Shown here one piece after another: positions 1 through 11,775 of a DNA stretch of 64,000 nt (the first letter of the stretch is position 1; every line of letters begins with the position of its first letter). This stretch comes from Aurelia coerulea (lineage: Eukaryota; Cnidaria; Scyphozoa; Semaeostomeae; Ulmaridae): assembly GCA_039566865.1 (NCBI GenBank), contig CM076961.1:6905501-6969500 (forward strand), in the 5' to 3' direction. Made by a program: the position numbers and the translations under genes. The notes below the pieces were generated by a model. The model was given only the letters and a program-made list of their open reading frames with translations, was not told where the DNA came from and made no database searches.

Positions 1-1300
1 AAAGTAGACTTTGCCAAAGACTTTCAGATCCATTTCAACTGCATCATTAAAATCCTGTGCCATTGAAAAACCTACAACAGGTTTTAACTGGGGTTTCTTG
101 AATCTTTTACATATATCACAACTGTCTTCCGCTGATTCAATCATACTTAATAATTCCTCATCTTTGATGCAAGCATCTTTGACCAATTTCTTTAGTTTTT
201 CTCCTGTTGGGTGACCAAACTGTTTATGTAACTTTGCAGCAATGTACTTCTTCTCTCTCTTTGATTTAGATTCAACATTACTAATGCTCAGACAAACATT
301 CACAGAAGCACTCTCAACCACGCACTTTTCATCGATTTGGATTAGTTTGCGTGTACATATGAAATTGTATATAGTAAGCTACATGTAAATAATAGATATA
401 ACATAAGTGGACAAAAACAAACAAACAAACCACTGGCTGTATACTGGAGTGTGATATCCTCATCAAGTATATTGACTTTGTCATGTTGAAAACCAATTCT
501 TGTGTTGGCAGCCTTCATTGAAGCTTTACTTAACAGAAGAGGTAACTCACAAGGTACCACATCTTTTCACACAGTTCTTACCAATATTGGCAGGAATCAC
601 TACTCTCTTTTGTGCCTTTACAACATTTCCGTCACCAAATTTGAGCCTAGTTTCACTTGGTGACTCTACTATTGTTTCATATTCTTTATCTGACAGAGTA
701 TCTTTGTAACACTGACGCCAAGACTCGCCACAAACTATTTGGGTGCAGCCACTGTCAAGAGCAGCACAGCTGAGCGTTTCCCCTACAAATGACTCAATAT
801 AACAGTCTTGAGCAGCACTTGTGAACAACGTAATTTGGACCTCTTCTTGTTGATGCTTTTATCAGGACAATCTACGGGCCCAATGAAAAAAGACTGACAA
901 ATTGCACATTTCGAAATGTTTCCAAATGCATCTAATGGATTTTTCTTCTTTCCCTGTCTTCGGCATAAATTTGTAGAAACTCTTCCTCTGTTTTGGAAAT
1001 GGTTACCTCTCATAAATCTGGAATTACCGCCATATCTACCACCACTTAAACCATAGAGAGCTTGTTCCTCAGCCTCTGCCACAAATGCTGGTTCAACCTT
1101 TACTGTCAAGCTAGTAAAATCAGCCTTATCAGAATTGTCATGAATAGCCTCGAGTTGCTTCTGCATATTTTCGTAACTCAGTCCCCAATGGTTGCTGTAA
1201 CTAATTGCTGCTTCTCATTGGTAATATTGGCATTCTTCAATAACTGATATGCCAAAACACCACTTGGCAACCTGCTTAGCAATGGCTGCTACTTTGGGAC
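1..1300 (-). pseudogene. Ty1/copia retrotransposon relic (gag-protease-integrase part)
   Basis: Read on the minus strand this is a decayed Copia polyprotein that runs off the left edge. In coding order it shows the end of Gag (about 1290-1170), a damaged zinc knuckle with CAIC near 930, the protease active site LDSGCTQIVCG near 740, the protease tail (about 560-430), and the HHCC pre-integrase finger (HKQFGH then CDIC, about 230-100). It ends with the first integrase aspartate (MDLK) near position 20. At least three frame breaks and a non-homologous stretch around 345-440 disrupt it, so it is a dead copy. It is a different lineage from the Copia element at 50940-55743. It lies downstream of the GRAMD4 stop codon. 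Confidence 0.85.
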
Positions 1301-1719
1301 GGCCTGAGCTGTACAGGAAATCTCAGAAAGAAATCCCTGGCTACACTGTGTGAGACCTCTTACTGGCACATATCCACAAAATTAGGAGCTTCTTTGTGCA
1401 AGTCACAGTTTTAAACCTCTCAGAGGCTAGCACATAGTTTGCCAAGGGCCTCATAATTTTGTTCACACATTTTTAACTAGTTTAATCCGAATATTGTCAA
1501 TTATTTTCAAGTTTCTGTTCACGGGCTTTGATTCTGTGCTTTTCTTTTGGCCCCTTTGGCCCCCACCTGTTAGTAATGCGCATATTGTAAGGTGTCCCTG
1601 TTACTACATGGCTGGGGTCCTTGTTATCACCAATGGGTTGAGGACAACTTTTGTGACAGCGGGCCACATGGCCATGACATTTACGGCACTACAGGGAGAA
1701 CCCTTTGATCACTCTATCT

Positions 1720-2190
1720 GGTCACTACCAGTTTGGTGCCTGTGTTTATTTCCTTCGGGGCCATATGGCCAGTGTTTTAGTCCATGCGCATAATTTTAAT
1801 TCTGGCCGCCTGGCCAGTCTGTACTGCACCACCATGTTTGTGCCGGCATACAATTTTTTTCTGGCCGCCAGGCCAGTGTTTGTATTGCATCACTGGGTTG
1901 GCGCTGTTATATTATTATATTGCTGGCCGCCGGGCCAGTGTGTTGTTTTCCACCATCAGGTTGGTGTCTGCACTTCATTTTCTTTCTGGCAAGCAGGCCA
2001 GTATTTCCGGCCGTTGGGCCAGTGTTATTATTGCACCACCGGGTTGGTACTTGAATACTATTTCATTGCTGACCGCCAGGCCAGTGTTTCGTACTGCACC
2101 ACCGGGTTGGTGCCTGCGTTTTATTTTATTTGTGGCCACCGAGCCAGCATGTATACTGCACTATTGGTTGGTGTTTTGATGCTTGGCTCA
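1720..2190. repeat. Degenerate minisatellite, about 61-bp unit
   Basis: A GC-richer motif of the form TGGCCGCCAGGCCAGTGT recurs near 1803, 1863, 1923, 1985, 2008, 2070 and 2133, mostly 60-63 bp apart. Each copy carries GGTTGGTGCCTGC-like sequence in the second half of the unit. One spacing is only 23 bp, which marks a partial unit. The long open frames here come from the repeat and are not treated as genes. Confidence 0.75.
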
Positions 2191-2275
2191 AGGCTGATGC
2201 ACAGGTGCCCAACTCCTTTGTTTGGGTTACCTATTTTCCTTTAGAGGTTTGACTCCCATTCGTTGGGGAGATTTA
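2186..2275. repeat. Direct repeat, copy 1 of a diverged pair
   Basis: About 90 bp containing CCCATTCGTTGGGGAG is similar, in the same orientation, to 2850-2939, which contains TCCATTCGTTGGAGGG. The copies are 664 bp apart. They could be the ends of an old element, but I see no coding sequence between them that identifies it. Confidence 0.5.
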
Positions 2276-3969
2276 ATGTCAAATAAATGTCAAATTTAAG
2301 TGGAGTTAATTCACTCGGGAGAATGGACTTGGTTGCTCCACAGGGGCATTCAATCCTTTTTGGATAGCCTAGGGTCGGCATGAAGGCCCCGTATCTAAGC
2401 ATGCACCCGTTAGTTCGCAATAAATTAGTTTTCAAGCAAGTTTGTTACGATTCGCTCCCTCCCTCCCTCCCATCCCTTGCAGGGTCGAATGTCTTAAGTT
2501 TCACTGCCCTCCCTGTCTTTCCTCGCATACGTCTATGTTGGTGATGCTGCTCCTGTTTTGTTTTTCTTTGCTACGCTTTGCAACAGCCTTCTTTTCAGCT
2601 GTGATGCAGGTGCATCGGTTTGGCGGGAAATAATTTTCCTCTTTCAGTCACCGACTGTATTCTCTCGGTAAACAGCAGTAAAAGCCTGGTGGCTTGGGGC
2701 TGGGGGCAAGCACTCATGTGGAGGATAATTTAGTTGCAACCCCTCTTTCAAGGTTGATCACTTGCTTTGCAATATAATAAGAGGAGAGGGTTGGAGTGTA
2801 ATGGCCTCCCGTGCGGTGTTTGCCTTTGGATCCCAAAAGGAGTTGCCAAGTTCGAGGCTGATTCATAGGCACATAACTTCCTGTTACGGGTTCCCTTTTT
2901 TCCCTTCAGAAGTTGGACTTCCATTCGTTGGAGGGATTAACAAGTCAAATGCCTAAACTCAACATTTATCCTAAACCATACAAAAATTAACATGCAAACT
3001 TGTTTTAGCAAAATATATGGGAACTCTTTGGTAATTTCTGGAATTTGATATGAGTTGAGGGGGGGGGGGCGCTTAATAGAGAAGGGGCTAAACAGGGGTC
3101 TTACGATATATAGAATAAAATGTAAACACAAATATACCAAGGGGCAAAATCCATCCCTCCCCCAGGTCAAATAGGGTCAAGCAGATCGCGTACTTTAAAA
3201 CTTCATAAGCATTTCATTAAATTTTATCCACTGAAAAAAGATTTTTACGACTGGCTATACATAGATGTAGCAACCACATGAGCTAATTGCATAAATTGCA
3301 ATACTTAAACTCAATAATATATATGGAATTAAAATTAACTGTATAAGTTGCGTTACAAAAAACCCTGTGAATGTAAAATTTGATACATACACACGAAAGA
3401 ACAACTGACAAGGCAACTGAGTTCAATATCAGGTGTGCCAACAAAAACAACTATCCTTTTTTGACAGGCCACGGTACACTGGACTGATTTTCTAAATTGA
3501 CCGCTTAATTTTTAGTAAAAGCCTAAATTACATTCTAAGATTCTTTTGAAAACTTGTTTTTTATCCTCAATATGGCGCTATAAGCACGTTTCTCAAGATT
3601 CTCATTGTCCAAAAACACTGATAATGATAAAAAATGGCAATCACGTTTTGTAAAGACTCGTCATAAATAGGTAGAAAGAAAGTTTGCACGGTGCTTTGGG
3701 GACTTAGAAGAGGATTACTTGCAATCTGTATTCACTCTGACAAATAGAGGCATTTATTTGATTAGTGCCCAAATACATTGAAGGTGCTCATCTGTGATGT
3801 GAAGGCATAAGCCAGTCTGGTTCTACCATAAGGCTAGTGTTTCATCCTCTATCACAGTATTTTAAAAGATACATTTCAAAGAGAGGAAAAAAGACACATT
3901 ACTGGAAAACACCTGTTTGCAAAATGTAGGTCGCTGTATGAGGGTTAACTTCGCTCAAGGCAATATGCC
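2276..3969. other. Gene-free stretch, no identified feature apart from one repeat copy
   Basis: Apart from the direct-repeat copy at 2850-2939, I see only a C-rich run around 2457-2470, an 11-base G run at 3059-3069 and AT-rich unique sequence. No coding similarity was recognised. Confidence 0.5.
2850..2939. repeat. Direct repeat, copy 2 of a diverged pair
   Basis: Partner of the repeat at 2186-2275, sharing the order GAGGCTGAT, then GGGTT, then CCATTCGTTGG. Confidence 0.5.
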
Positions 3970-4112
3970 ATTACGCTAAAGATGGCGGAAGGGAACTTGT
4001 TACCAAGATGCATTGCGTTCGAATTACAAATCTTTAACGATTCTATGGGAATTCGACTAAAGAACGCAGTGCATCTTGGCAAAATGCTCCACGTCGCCAT
4101 CTTTAGCGTAAT
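3970..4112. repeat. 143-bp hairpin MITE
   Basis: ATTACGCTAAAGATGGCG at 3970-3987 is matched perfectly by its reverse complement at 4095-4112. Inside, AAGATGCATTGCGTTC pairs imperfectly with GAACGCAGTGCATCTT, so nearly the whole element can fold back. No target duplication was identified. Both ends carry AAGATGGCG, which resembles the core of the YY1 site, but nothing shows that it functions here. Confidence 0.7.
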
Positions 4113-5086
4113 CGTGTATCTAAGACAGCTACTTCAATTATCACCTGTGGGTTTGTGCTAGCAATCAATAATATATACTTGTCAGAATATTGGTCAGCGA
4201 CTTGAAAATATAGTGTAGTGTTTTGATATGTAAATTATTTGGAAAGATAGTGGAAGTACAGCAAGCCTAGACAATAAATGCTAACATTTCAAGATGAAAA
4301 AAACTAGTAGGAACATTACGAGCACATGATGGCTCCATCGTTTTAGATCTCATCAGAATTTGATTTCGCATGAATACTGCATTATTGAATACTGCGATAT
4401 TGCATTTTTTTCACGAGGTAAATTGATCGGCAAGTAGTTCTAAAGATTTATCTATGCGACGATTTCACTACTTGGAGCACAGATAACAACATAACATCGA
4501 AGAAACTCATTTTTCGGCCACAGATGGGTGGATTCTCTTTGTTTTTTAATAACAATAGTTCTAATAAGTGCTTTGAAAGAAGTTGGTGAAGTGAAGCTGT
4601 TTCGCATCGTCTTCCCTACTCAACACATGGTATTACCCATTGAAAAGGTTGCAACAATCCAAAAAGTTTGTCGGTGGCAACTTTAATGGTCATCATCGAG
4701 TCTCAAACTGACATATTTTTGGCACATTCTCAGTTGCAAATTTTCCAAGCCGAACAATTTTCCCTTTATCGAATGGTTATATGACTTGCTAATTCGAGTA
4801 TTAGAAATAGATTTATATAAATCTGCGATACGTGAATTCATGCAAAAGATACATGCATAAAATAAGAAAGCATTATCTGAGATCACAAGGGCTTGGTAAT
4901 TATTCTAAGCCTGGATCCTATATAATAACTTCATCTTTATAACGAGCCAATCACATGGAAGACAATGTGTCGAGAAACCACTAGACAGCTCAGCAATGAA
5001 AAAAGCAACAAGAAGCCCTTTCAAACAGATGTCCTGGACTTGCACGTGATGCACTTGCCTTGCACTGGTCTTGCAATGTTCCAGGA
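4113..5086. other. 3' flank / probable 3' UTR of GRAMD4
   Basis: This lies immediately downstream of the GRAMD4 stop on the minus strand. No AATAAA was found on that strand. An ATTAAA hexamer (TTTAAT on the plus strand at 4682-4687), about 400 nt after the stop, is the best poly(A) signal candidate. No other feature was seen. Confidence 0.35.
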
Positions 5087-5185
5087 TTACGATTTCCTTC
5101 CCCATGACAAGTTTAGCGATCTTGCAGCTCGTAGAATACTTTCATATGCCTCATCCCGTCCCATCATCGCTCCAAACAAGAATGG
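5087..5185 (-). CDS. GRAMD4: GRAMD4 exon 16 (terminal)
   Basis: A strong acceptor (TTTTTTCAG) precedes 33 codons ending in TAA at 5087-5089. The encoded FGAMMGRDEAYESIL closely matches the conserved C-terminal end of the GRAM domain of GRAMD4. It enters in phase 0 from exon 15. The protein ends LSWGRKS, slightly shorter than the vertebrate tail. Confidence 0.9.
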   Translation of the reverse strand, partial: PFLFGAMMGRDEAYESILRAARSLNLSWGRKS

Positions 5186-5399
5186 CTGAAAAAAGAAATG
5201 TGGCAAATTACAAATAAATAATCTCCTATCAATGCAACTCACTTGGCCACCTCCGTAACAACCGGCATTGGAAGCTGTACCAATTTGGAAGATAGCTATA
5301 TGCAGCAATCCACATCTTTACTCATACCTCTCATCCGCTGAAGCTCAATCAATTATTTACAAATTTCACTGCAGGTGAAACGGCCTCTAGGAAACAGTG

Positions 5400-5960
5400 T
5401 CTCATCAAAACGCATACAGATTTGGTGGGTCTAGAGATATGAATTTAATGGAATCAATGCCTGAGGGTTCACAACCAGGGGATGGACGAGATCTTCCGCT
5501 CGGTTTTCCAGATAGCTCTCTCGTCTAACTGTCTACATTTGCCGTCGTACCCACTTTTATGATGAATTTTAGTGGGAAACAATCCATTTTCAACGATCTT
5601 TTACCAATTTCATCAATTAAACTGAACGCACGTGGAAGCAAAATTTGCCCAAAAATAACTTTATTGAGATAAGAGAATTTTGGGCCAAGCCCCCATTTAT
5701 ATGGGCAGCACATACCCATACTTTCAAAACGTTATGTACCCCTGCTCCTAGGGGAATCAATGGCTAGTCAATCTCAAATTATTTCTCGATATATAACTTG
5801 AACATGTGCTTTGAGAGTATTAATATTAGTATTAATCCTCAAAGCTCAAATTTTTATCCACCCACAAACCACCTCCAAACCAGAGCTTTGACATTTTAGC
5901 CTCAGCAAATTCTTGAGGCACACAGACACTAAAAACGGAAATTAAATAAAAATTAAGAAG
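5400..5960 (+). repeat. Degenerate relic of the GGGTGTCCC MITE family
   Basis: Sequence at 5408-5446 aligns to the subterminal part of the elements at 6317 and 8430 (GATTTGGTGGGTCTAGAGAT against GATTTGATCGGGACTAGCGA). Sequence at 5780-5925, with CCTCCAAACCAGAGCTTT, aligns to their interior. The ends are lost and about 330 bp of unrelated DNA lies between the two parts. Confidence 0.45.
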
Positions 5961-6316
5961 TTGCCCAATGGGTGCCTTATTGCAAACAGAATGCAATATG
6001 ATCTAACACTGTGAACATTTTACCATAGCAGTCGCTGATTTATTCGTTGTGCCTTAATAATTTTTTAAGACCAAAGCTCCATTATAATGATGCCATTGTA
6101 TGTAAATCAAAACAAAGGCAAGGCAAGGTGTCACTGACTGCAATCAAGCTTGCCAGGAGATCTTAAAAATTTCAAACAAGTCTACAAATGTGGCAATGAA
6201 TGTCGATGCAAATCACATGGAAAGCACATGGTTTCCTTAAAAGTCCTTTCATGAAATGACAGGAACGTATCTTACAAGTATAGCCATAGTTATATATCAA
6301 ATCTTTAACTATAGTA

Positions 6317-7285
6317 CCAGGTGTCCCAAAAAAAACGCAACGGATTTGATCGGGACTAGCGACAAGAATTTCAGTCCAATCAATCAATTATTATTCTTTA
6401 TATAATCCTCGATAGCTAACTTGAAGATAGATACCTTGTTTGTTGATATTGGTGAATGGAAAATGGGAATATTAATCTTCAAAGTTGAAATTTGCCTGAA
6501 CCTCCAAACCAGAGCTTTTGGGTTTTGGCCTAAACGCGCTATTCTGGGGAATCTCCTGAATTATCGTGTATTAAGAGAATAAAGCCTCATGTTGAGGAAA
6601 ATATTTGAATAGAAATTCAATCAAATTCATCAATTTTGTCCTGAAAAGAAATCTTTTTTTATGCGAAAAGTTAACATTGCATCTGTCTCGTAAAAGAAAG
6701 TAATACGCGAAATAGTTTGCTTGGGTGTGAAAAATGAATTAGTTCTTGCAATCTTCATGACTTTAATGAAATGCATTTTGTTTAATCTTTCTTCGAATTA
6801 TTACGAAACAAGAAATCAAATATACCCAAGGGAAAAGTATCCATGGATATGATCCTTGAAATTGCTCATTCGTGCTTGGCTACTTTTGCAGGTGCACTAT
6901 GATTGAACAAATATCTTCCATTGTGAATTTTCCCTTCGACATTGTTATGTTTGTCAATTTTTAGCTTTCAAATTTCAATTGAAATGTGTGCCTAAACATG
7001 TGTGCCTTAGCATGCTCACAATACTACACTATGCAATGACTGAGGCGATTCCTCGAGATGTTTTCAGTTAGGCCAAAACCTGAAACCTCTGGTTTGGAGA
7101 TGGAAGCAAATTTGGATTTTCAAGATTGATATTCCAACTCTCCATGCACCAATATCAACAAACAAGGTATCTCTCTTCAAGTTAGCTATCGAGGATTATA
7201 TCAAAAATTATTTTGGATTGATTGGACCTAAATTCTTGTCGCTAGTCCCAATCAAATCCGTTGCGTTTTTTTTTGGGACACCCGG
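6317..7285 (+). mobile_element. Tc1/mariner-type MITE, family A copy 1
   Basis: The ends CCAGGTGTCCCAAAAAA and TTTTGGGACACCCGG form inverted repeats that continue for well over 100 bp, and the element is flanked by TA on both sides (6315-6316, 7286-7287). It is 969 bp long with no transposase frame. A second copy in the same orientation lies at 8430-9416. Both sit close to GRAMD4 exon 15, on opposite sides. Confidence 0.85.
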
Positions 7286-7293
7286 TATATATA

Positions 7294-7885
7294 CCGGGTG
7301 TCCCAAAATAATGTATTATCGTTTGATTGCTTATATGTCCATAACCATTGAACCGATTTTCCAAAAATTTATTTTATCCTATTGCCGAAAGGCTAAATTG
7401 TATTTGAGGATGTTGGTTGTGGTATAGGCCGATGTCTTCATGTCGAAGAGAAGATCGTTAAACCTGCTCAAATTCAAGCATTAGATGGCATGAAAATGAA
7501 ACGGCCTAGTTTTCCAGCCAACATTTTAGATGTGATACAAAAGGCTGAACTTTTATGTCGTTCAGAGAATATATGTCGTTCAGAGAATAAGAATTCAGTT
7601 AATACTGAGCTCAGAGAATACGAATACGAGTTCAGACTTTTGCATCACATCTAAATGTTGACTGGAAAAATAGGCAGTTTCTTTCTCATGCCATCTAAGG
7701 CTTGAATTTGAGCTGGTTTGTTGACCTTCTTTTCGACATGAAAACGCTGTGGTAAAACCGCAACCAACATATTAAAATACAATTATGCCTTTAGGCAATC
7801 AAATAAAACAAAGTTTTGAACATCGGTTCATTGGTTATGGACATGAAAGCAATCAAACAATAATACATCATTTTGGGACACCCGG
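7294..7885 (+). mobile_element. Tc1/mariner-type MITE, family B
   Basis: A 592-bp element with the same terminal CCGGGTGTCCCAAAA as family A but a different interior. Its inverted arms are over 100 bp (TTTGATTGCTTATATGTCCA near the left end; its complement near the right). It is flanked by TA (7292-7293, 7886-7887). It begins only 8 bp after family A copy 1 ends, so the two abut at TATATATA. No coding capacity. Confidence 0.85.
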
Positions 7886-7939
7886 TAGTTTTATGTGTAG
7901 AGACTGCACAAAGGTGGGGATATCTTCACATTATGAAAC

Positions 7940-8090
7940 ATAATCTATTCTAAAAAGTATGTTTAAGAAGATATGTGAAACGATTCATATTCTTTGTACC
8001 CGAAGCATCATATGGTAAAACATTCTTCAGAGTGGGCCCTGCATATCTAAAAGGACGTCTACCCATCTTACATTGGCACCGCCGAACAGT
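7940..8090 (-). pseudogene. LINE 3' fragment (CR1/L2-like ORF2 C-terminus)
   Basis: The minus-strand frame contains GRRPFRYAGPTL followed by FTYLLKHTF and a stop. This resembles the C-terminal end of CR1/L2-type ORF2 proteins (pattern: FRYAGPKLWNSLP, then SFK..LK). No reverse transcriptase remains. It lies in GRAMD4 intron 15 between exon 15 and the family B MITE. Confidence 0.55.
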
Positions 8091-8265
8091 TAGTAGCAAT
8101 GCCCTGCTTGATACGTGCAGCTTAACCGTCTCTTTTAAATATATGACCGCCTTTAAAAAATTGTTAAAAGAGTCTCTCTGCATTGCCTTGAAATTAGAAA
8201 TCGTACTTGATAAGATGATAAAAATACATCTTAACAATGGTAAACAATGAATACAAATCCATTAC

Positions 8266-8334
8266 CTTTTCGTTTGTTTTTGTTGTAACTTCAATCGACA
8301 TGCCTCCACCAGGCAGGAAAGAAAATGGTTTCGA
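8266..8334 (-). CDS. GRAMD4: GRAMD4 exon 15
   Basis: 69 bp (23 codons, phase 0-0) between TTATTTTGCAG and GTAATG. It encodes FLPGGGMSIEV, matching the GRAM-domain segment VLPGSGMGIAV of vertebrate GRAMD4. It is the only conserved island between two MITE clusters. Confidence 0.9.
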
Positions 8335-8429
8335 CTGCAAAATAAAAATGTTAGTGAAGATACGAGTTAGCTCTGTATAATCAATCACAACCATCACGTT
8401 ATTGTCATTGGATGAACAGAAACTATATA

Positions 8430-9416
8430 CCGGGTGTCCCAGAGAAAAACGCAAGGGATTTGATCGGGACTAGCGACAAGAATTTAGGTCCAATCAATCC
8501 ACAATAATTTTGTATAGAATCCTCGATAGCTAACTTGAAGATAGATACCCTTGTTTGATGATATTGGTGCATGGCGAGTTGGAATATTAATCTTGAAAGT
8601 TCAAATTTGGCTGAACCTCCTAACTAGAGCTTGTGGCTTTTAGCCTAAACTGCAAATGCGCTAATTTGGGAAATCTCCTGAATTACCATGAAATAAGAGA
8701 ATAAAGTCTCATGCTAAGGAAAATATTCGAATAGAAATTCAATCAAATTCATCAATTTTGTCCTGAAAAGACATCTTTTTTATGCTTCAAGAGCTTCAAA
8801 AAGTTAGCACTGCATCTGTCTCAAAAGAAAGTAATCCGCAAAATAGTTTGCTTGGTTGTGAAAAATGAATTAGTTCTTGCAATCTTAATGACTTTAATGA
8901 AATGCATTTTTTATAATCTTTATTCGAATTATTACGAAACAAGAAATCAAAATATACCCAAGGAAAAATTATCCAAGGACAAGATCCTTAAAATTGCTCA
9001 TTCATGCTTGGCTCTTTTGCAGGTGCACTATGACTGAAGAAATATATTCCTTTGTGAATCTTCCCTTCGGCATTGTTATGTTTGTAAATTTTTAGCTTTC
9101 AAATTCCAATTGAAATGTGTGCCTAAACATGTGTGCATTGTCATGCTCACACTACTACACTTTGCATATGACTGAGGAGATTCCTCGAGCGAATTTCAGT
9201 TAGGCCAAAACCCAAAACCTCTGGTTTGGAGATGGAAGCAAATTTGGACTTTCAAGATTGATATTCCGACTCTCCATGCACCAATATCAACAAACCAGGT
9301 ATCTATCTTCAAGTTAGCTATCGAGCATTATATCAAAAATTATTTTGGATTGATTGGACCTAAATTCTGGTAGCTAGTCCCGATCAAATCCCGTTACGTT
9401 TTTTTGGGACACCAGG
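8430..9416 (+). mobile_element. Tc1/mariner-type MITE, family A copy 2
   Basis: A 987-bp copy of the element at 6317-7285, in the same orientation. Its ends are CCGGGTGTCCC and GGGACACCAGG, flanked by TA (8428-8429, 9417-9418). The interior aligns along its whole length with scattered substitutions and small indels, so the two copies are separate, fairly old insertions. Confidence 0.85.
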
Positions 9417-9418
9417 TA

Positions 9419-10369
9419 CGCCGTTGAAAATCCATTCACTAGTACAAACTTTAGTAGCAGAGGTCCAGGCACTCTTTCTGCTAAGTCAATCAGTATCGTC
9501 AAATTGATCAAATCAGTTCATGAAATTCATTATAGTCAAGTCATATTCAGCGAAGCCAAATTGAGTATCTGCCAGTTTGCTAAATTTGACTCCAGACAGC
9601 TAGATAACAAATTAATCCGAATCAAGCTGCGGTTTCTTGCCATACCCCGAACAAAATCGTTTCGTGCTCACTCAATTCAACTCAAGCTAAATGGTGACAT
9701 GCATGTTAATCCCACTCTGGTAAAGATGAGCTACGTCGAGATGAGTCAATTCAAAACAATTGTAATACAGACAAAGTTAAAACGAGTTGAATTATGCCTA
9801 ATTGAGTCAAATAAAACTTGACATTTCCGAAATATTTATAGCGCATTCAAGTTATGATTAGTCTACTCAGCTCATAGATATTCGAAGTCAAATATTTATA
9901 AATATCTCGTTTCATTCAAAATACAGTGAGTCTTCCATAATGGATTTCGTTTGTATTATGTCATTCCATATCGTTCTCATAAAGCAATGAATGTGCGATT
10001 GAACTGTCACTCACATGTGAATCTGCTAAAGCCAGATTAATAAAAATCTTTAATTTATTGGAATATGGTATGGTGGAGATAGAATTGTTCTAATCTTTAT
10101 ACCAAACTTTCGAATGTTATAGCCAATACAAGTCAATTCATGTCAAGACAGGTCAAGTCAAGTCAAATCAACTTAAGTCAAGTCAAATCAAGTCAACTCT
10201 ACCATGCGAGGTTTACCATGAGCTGGTTGAAAGTCACCTCCGATACAGGAATGTTCTCTGGGCAGCCTGCCCAATACGAAGCTGCACAAGCTTACGTTGA
10301 TCAAATAACTTATTTCAATCGATCTATCATGACATACACACAATAGTCAATAAGCGGTGCCCTGAAAGC
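9419..10369. repeat. Intronic stretch rich in TCAAG words
   Basis: No gene was seen. The words TCAAGTCA and GTCAAATCA recur loosely from 9500 and become a near-tandem AAGTC array at 10135-10200. Another short array lies at 10765-10805, with its inverse (CAACTTGACTTGATTTG) at 10823-10839. These look like a decayed simple repeat. Confidence 0.5.
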
Positions 10370-10760
10370 CTCTGGAACAAGTATATGCAGAGGAATGAAA
10401 TTTCTAGGTATAACACAAGAAAACATAGAGATCTTGACATCCCAAAGTTTAAGCTTGAGTGTGCAAAAAAAGATGTCTACCTTTCTCGTCTTAAAGTTTG
10501 GAATGACACACATATTGAAATAAGGGAAATCCCCTCGCTCTATCAGTTGAAAACTAAATTTTAAAAGCATTTAAAGAGCTCAGTAAACCCTAACTAAAAT
10601 ACCACACCCAGGAAGGTCAGACCTCAGCCTGGATCCAATCCTAGCTAATACCAAATTTTAAAATTTTTTACTTCTTTATCAATGTATGACATATTTGTAA
10701 GTTTTGCATTTAAATTTGTACTGATGGGATATCGTGTAAAAATATGAATTAATAACAAAA
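10370..10760 (+). pseudogene. LINE 3' fragment (ORF2 C-terminus and 3' UTR)
   Basis: A plus-strand frame contains IPKFKLECAKKDVYL, then RLKVWND, then a stop near 10563. This fits the extreme C-terminal end of CR1-like ORF2 proteins. The AT-rich sequence to about 10760 may be its 3' UTR. The rest of the element is missing. Confidence 0.5.
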
Positions 10761-11775
10761 GTCAAATCATTTCAAGTTAAGTCAAGTCAAGTCGAATCAA
10801 GGTAAACAAAAACTGGTCTCCATCAACTTGACTTGATTTGATTACATTGCGCAAGCCGTGGAAAGGAAATTAATATCAAATTGAGCACAGTAAATTCGAG
10901 GCAAGGCGAAGAAAAATGGTAGATTCAGGGATGAAAAAAATATTCTAATTTCTGGGACCGAAAAGTCGTTGAAAAAACTTTCTGTCACTGCAGGGTGCTC
11001 CAAACCAGAATCCACTTTTTGGCAGGTAATGATAGAAATATGTGGGACACATTTTGAAGATTGGTCAGTAATCCTCATTCTTAGTTGTAAAGGATGTTTA
11101 GCGAATTTGGTTGACTTTGCGACTGACTAGTTACCAAATTACAAACAATATTGTTTTAGTCTGGAGACAGCCTTAATTAAGAAAACATCAATCGAATTTC
11201 TAAAGACTTTAGCTTGAATGCAAAGAGCAAATGCAAATTTTGGATTTTCACACAAATCGAATGATCAATTCCCCTTTCTTCTCGCATTTTTTTCTTTCTT
11301 TCTGGAGACCTGAACAAATTTCTGGGACCATTGGTGCCGTTGTCCGCTATATTTTCCACCCATGGTAGATATAATCAAAGTAAAAATATTATCCCGACTA
11401 ATGAAATGAAAGCTTCAGCCCATATGGAAATGGTGAAAAAAAGACCAACCGAGATATAGCCCATGCAAGGCATGTTGTTTTCAACAGACGTTTCAGTATA
11501 CGATAAACAAGTACCAGAGAGGAAAAGATACATTTTAACAGAATCGTAAACAGTAATTTCACACAAGAGGTCACTCTAAAATCTCAAAATAGCGTAATGG
11601 GGACTCCGTTTGCTAACCCCACATGATCTGGCAAGCCACGAGTGTAGTCCCTTGAGCACGAAGCAAGATATTAAACGCCTAGCATTGGTTTATTCTGGCC
11701 TTTTCGACGCAACAAACAGTCACATGTGTAAACACGACCCATCTCTTCTTCCTCCGTAACTTTTGAACAGTTACA

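Noticed and set aside
1494..2244. Overlapping open frames up to 179 codons
   Set aside because: They lie in the 61-bp minisatellite; the translations are repetitive and hydrophobic by composition and differ from known families.
3059..3069. G runs (also 22321-22334 and 35888-35899)
   Set aside because: Single homopolymer tracts; no four-run arrangement supporting a stable quadruplex.
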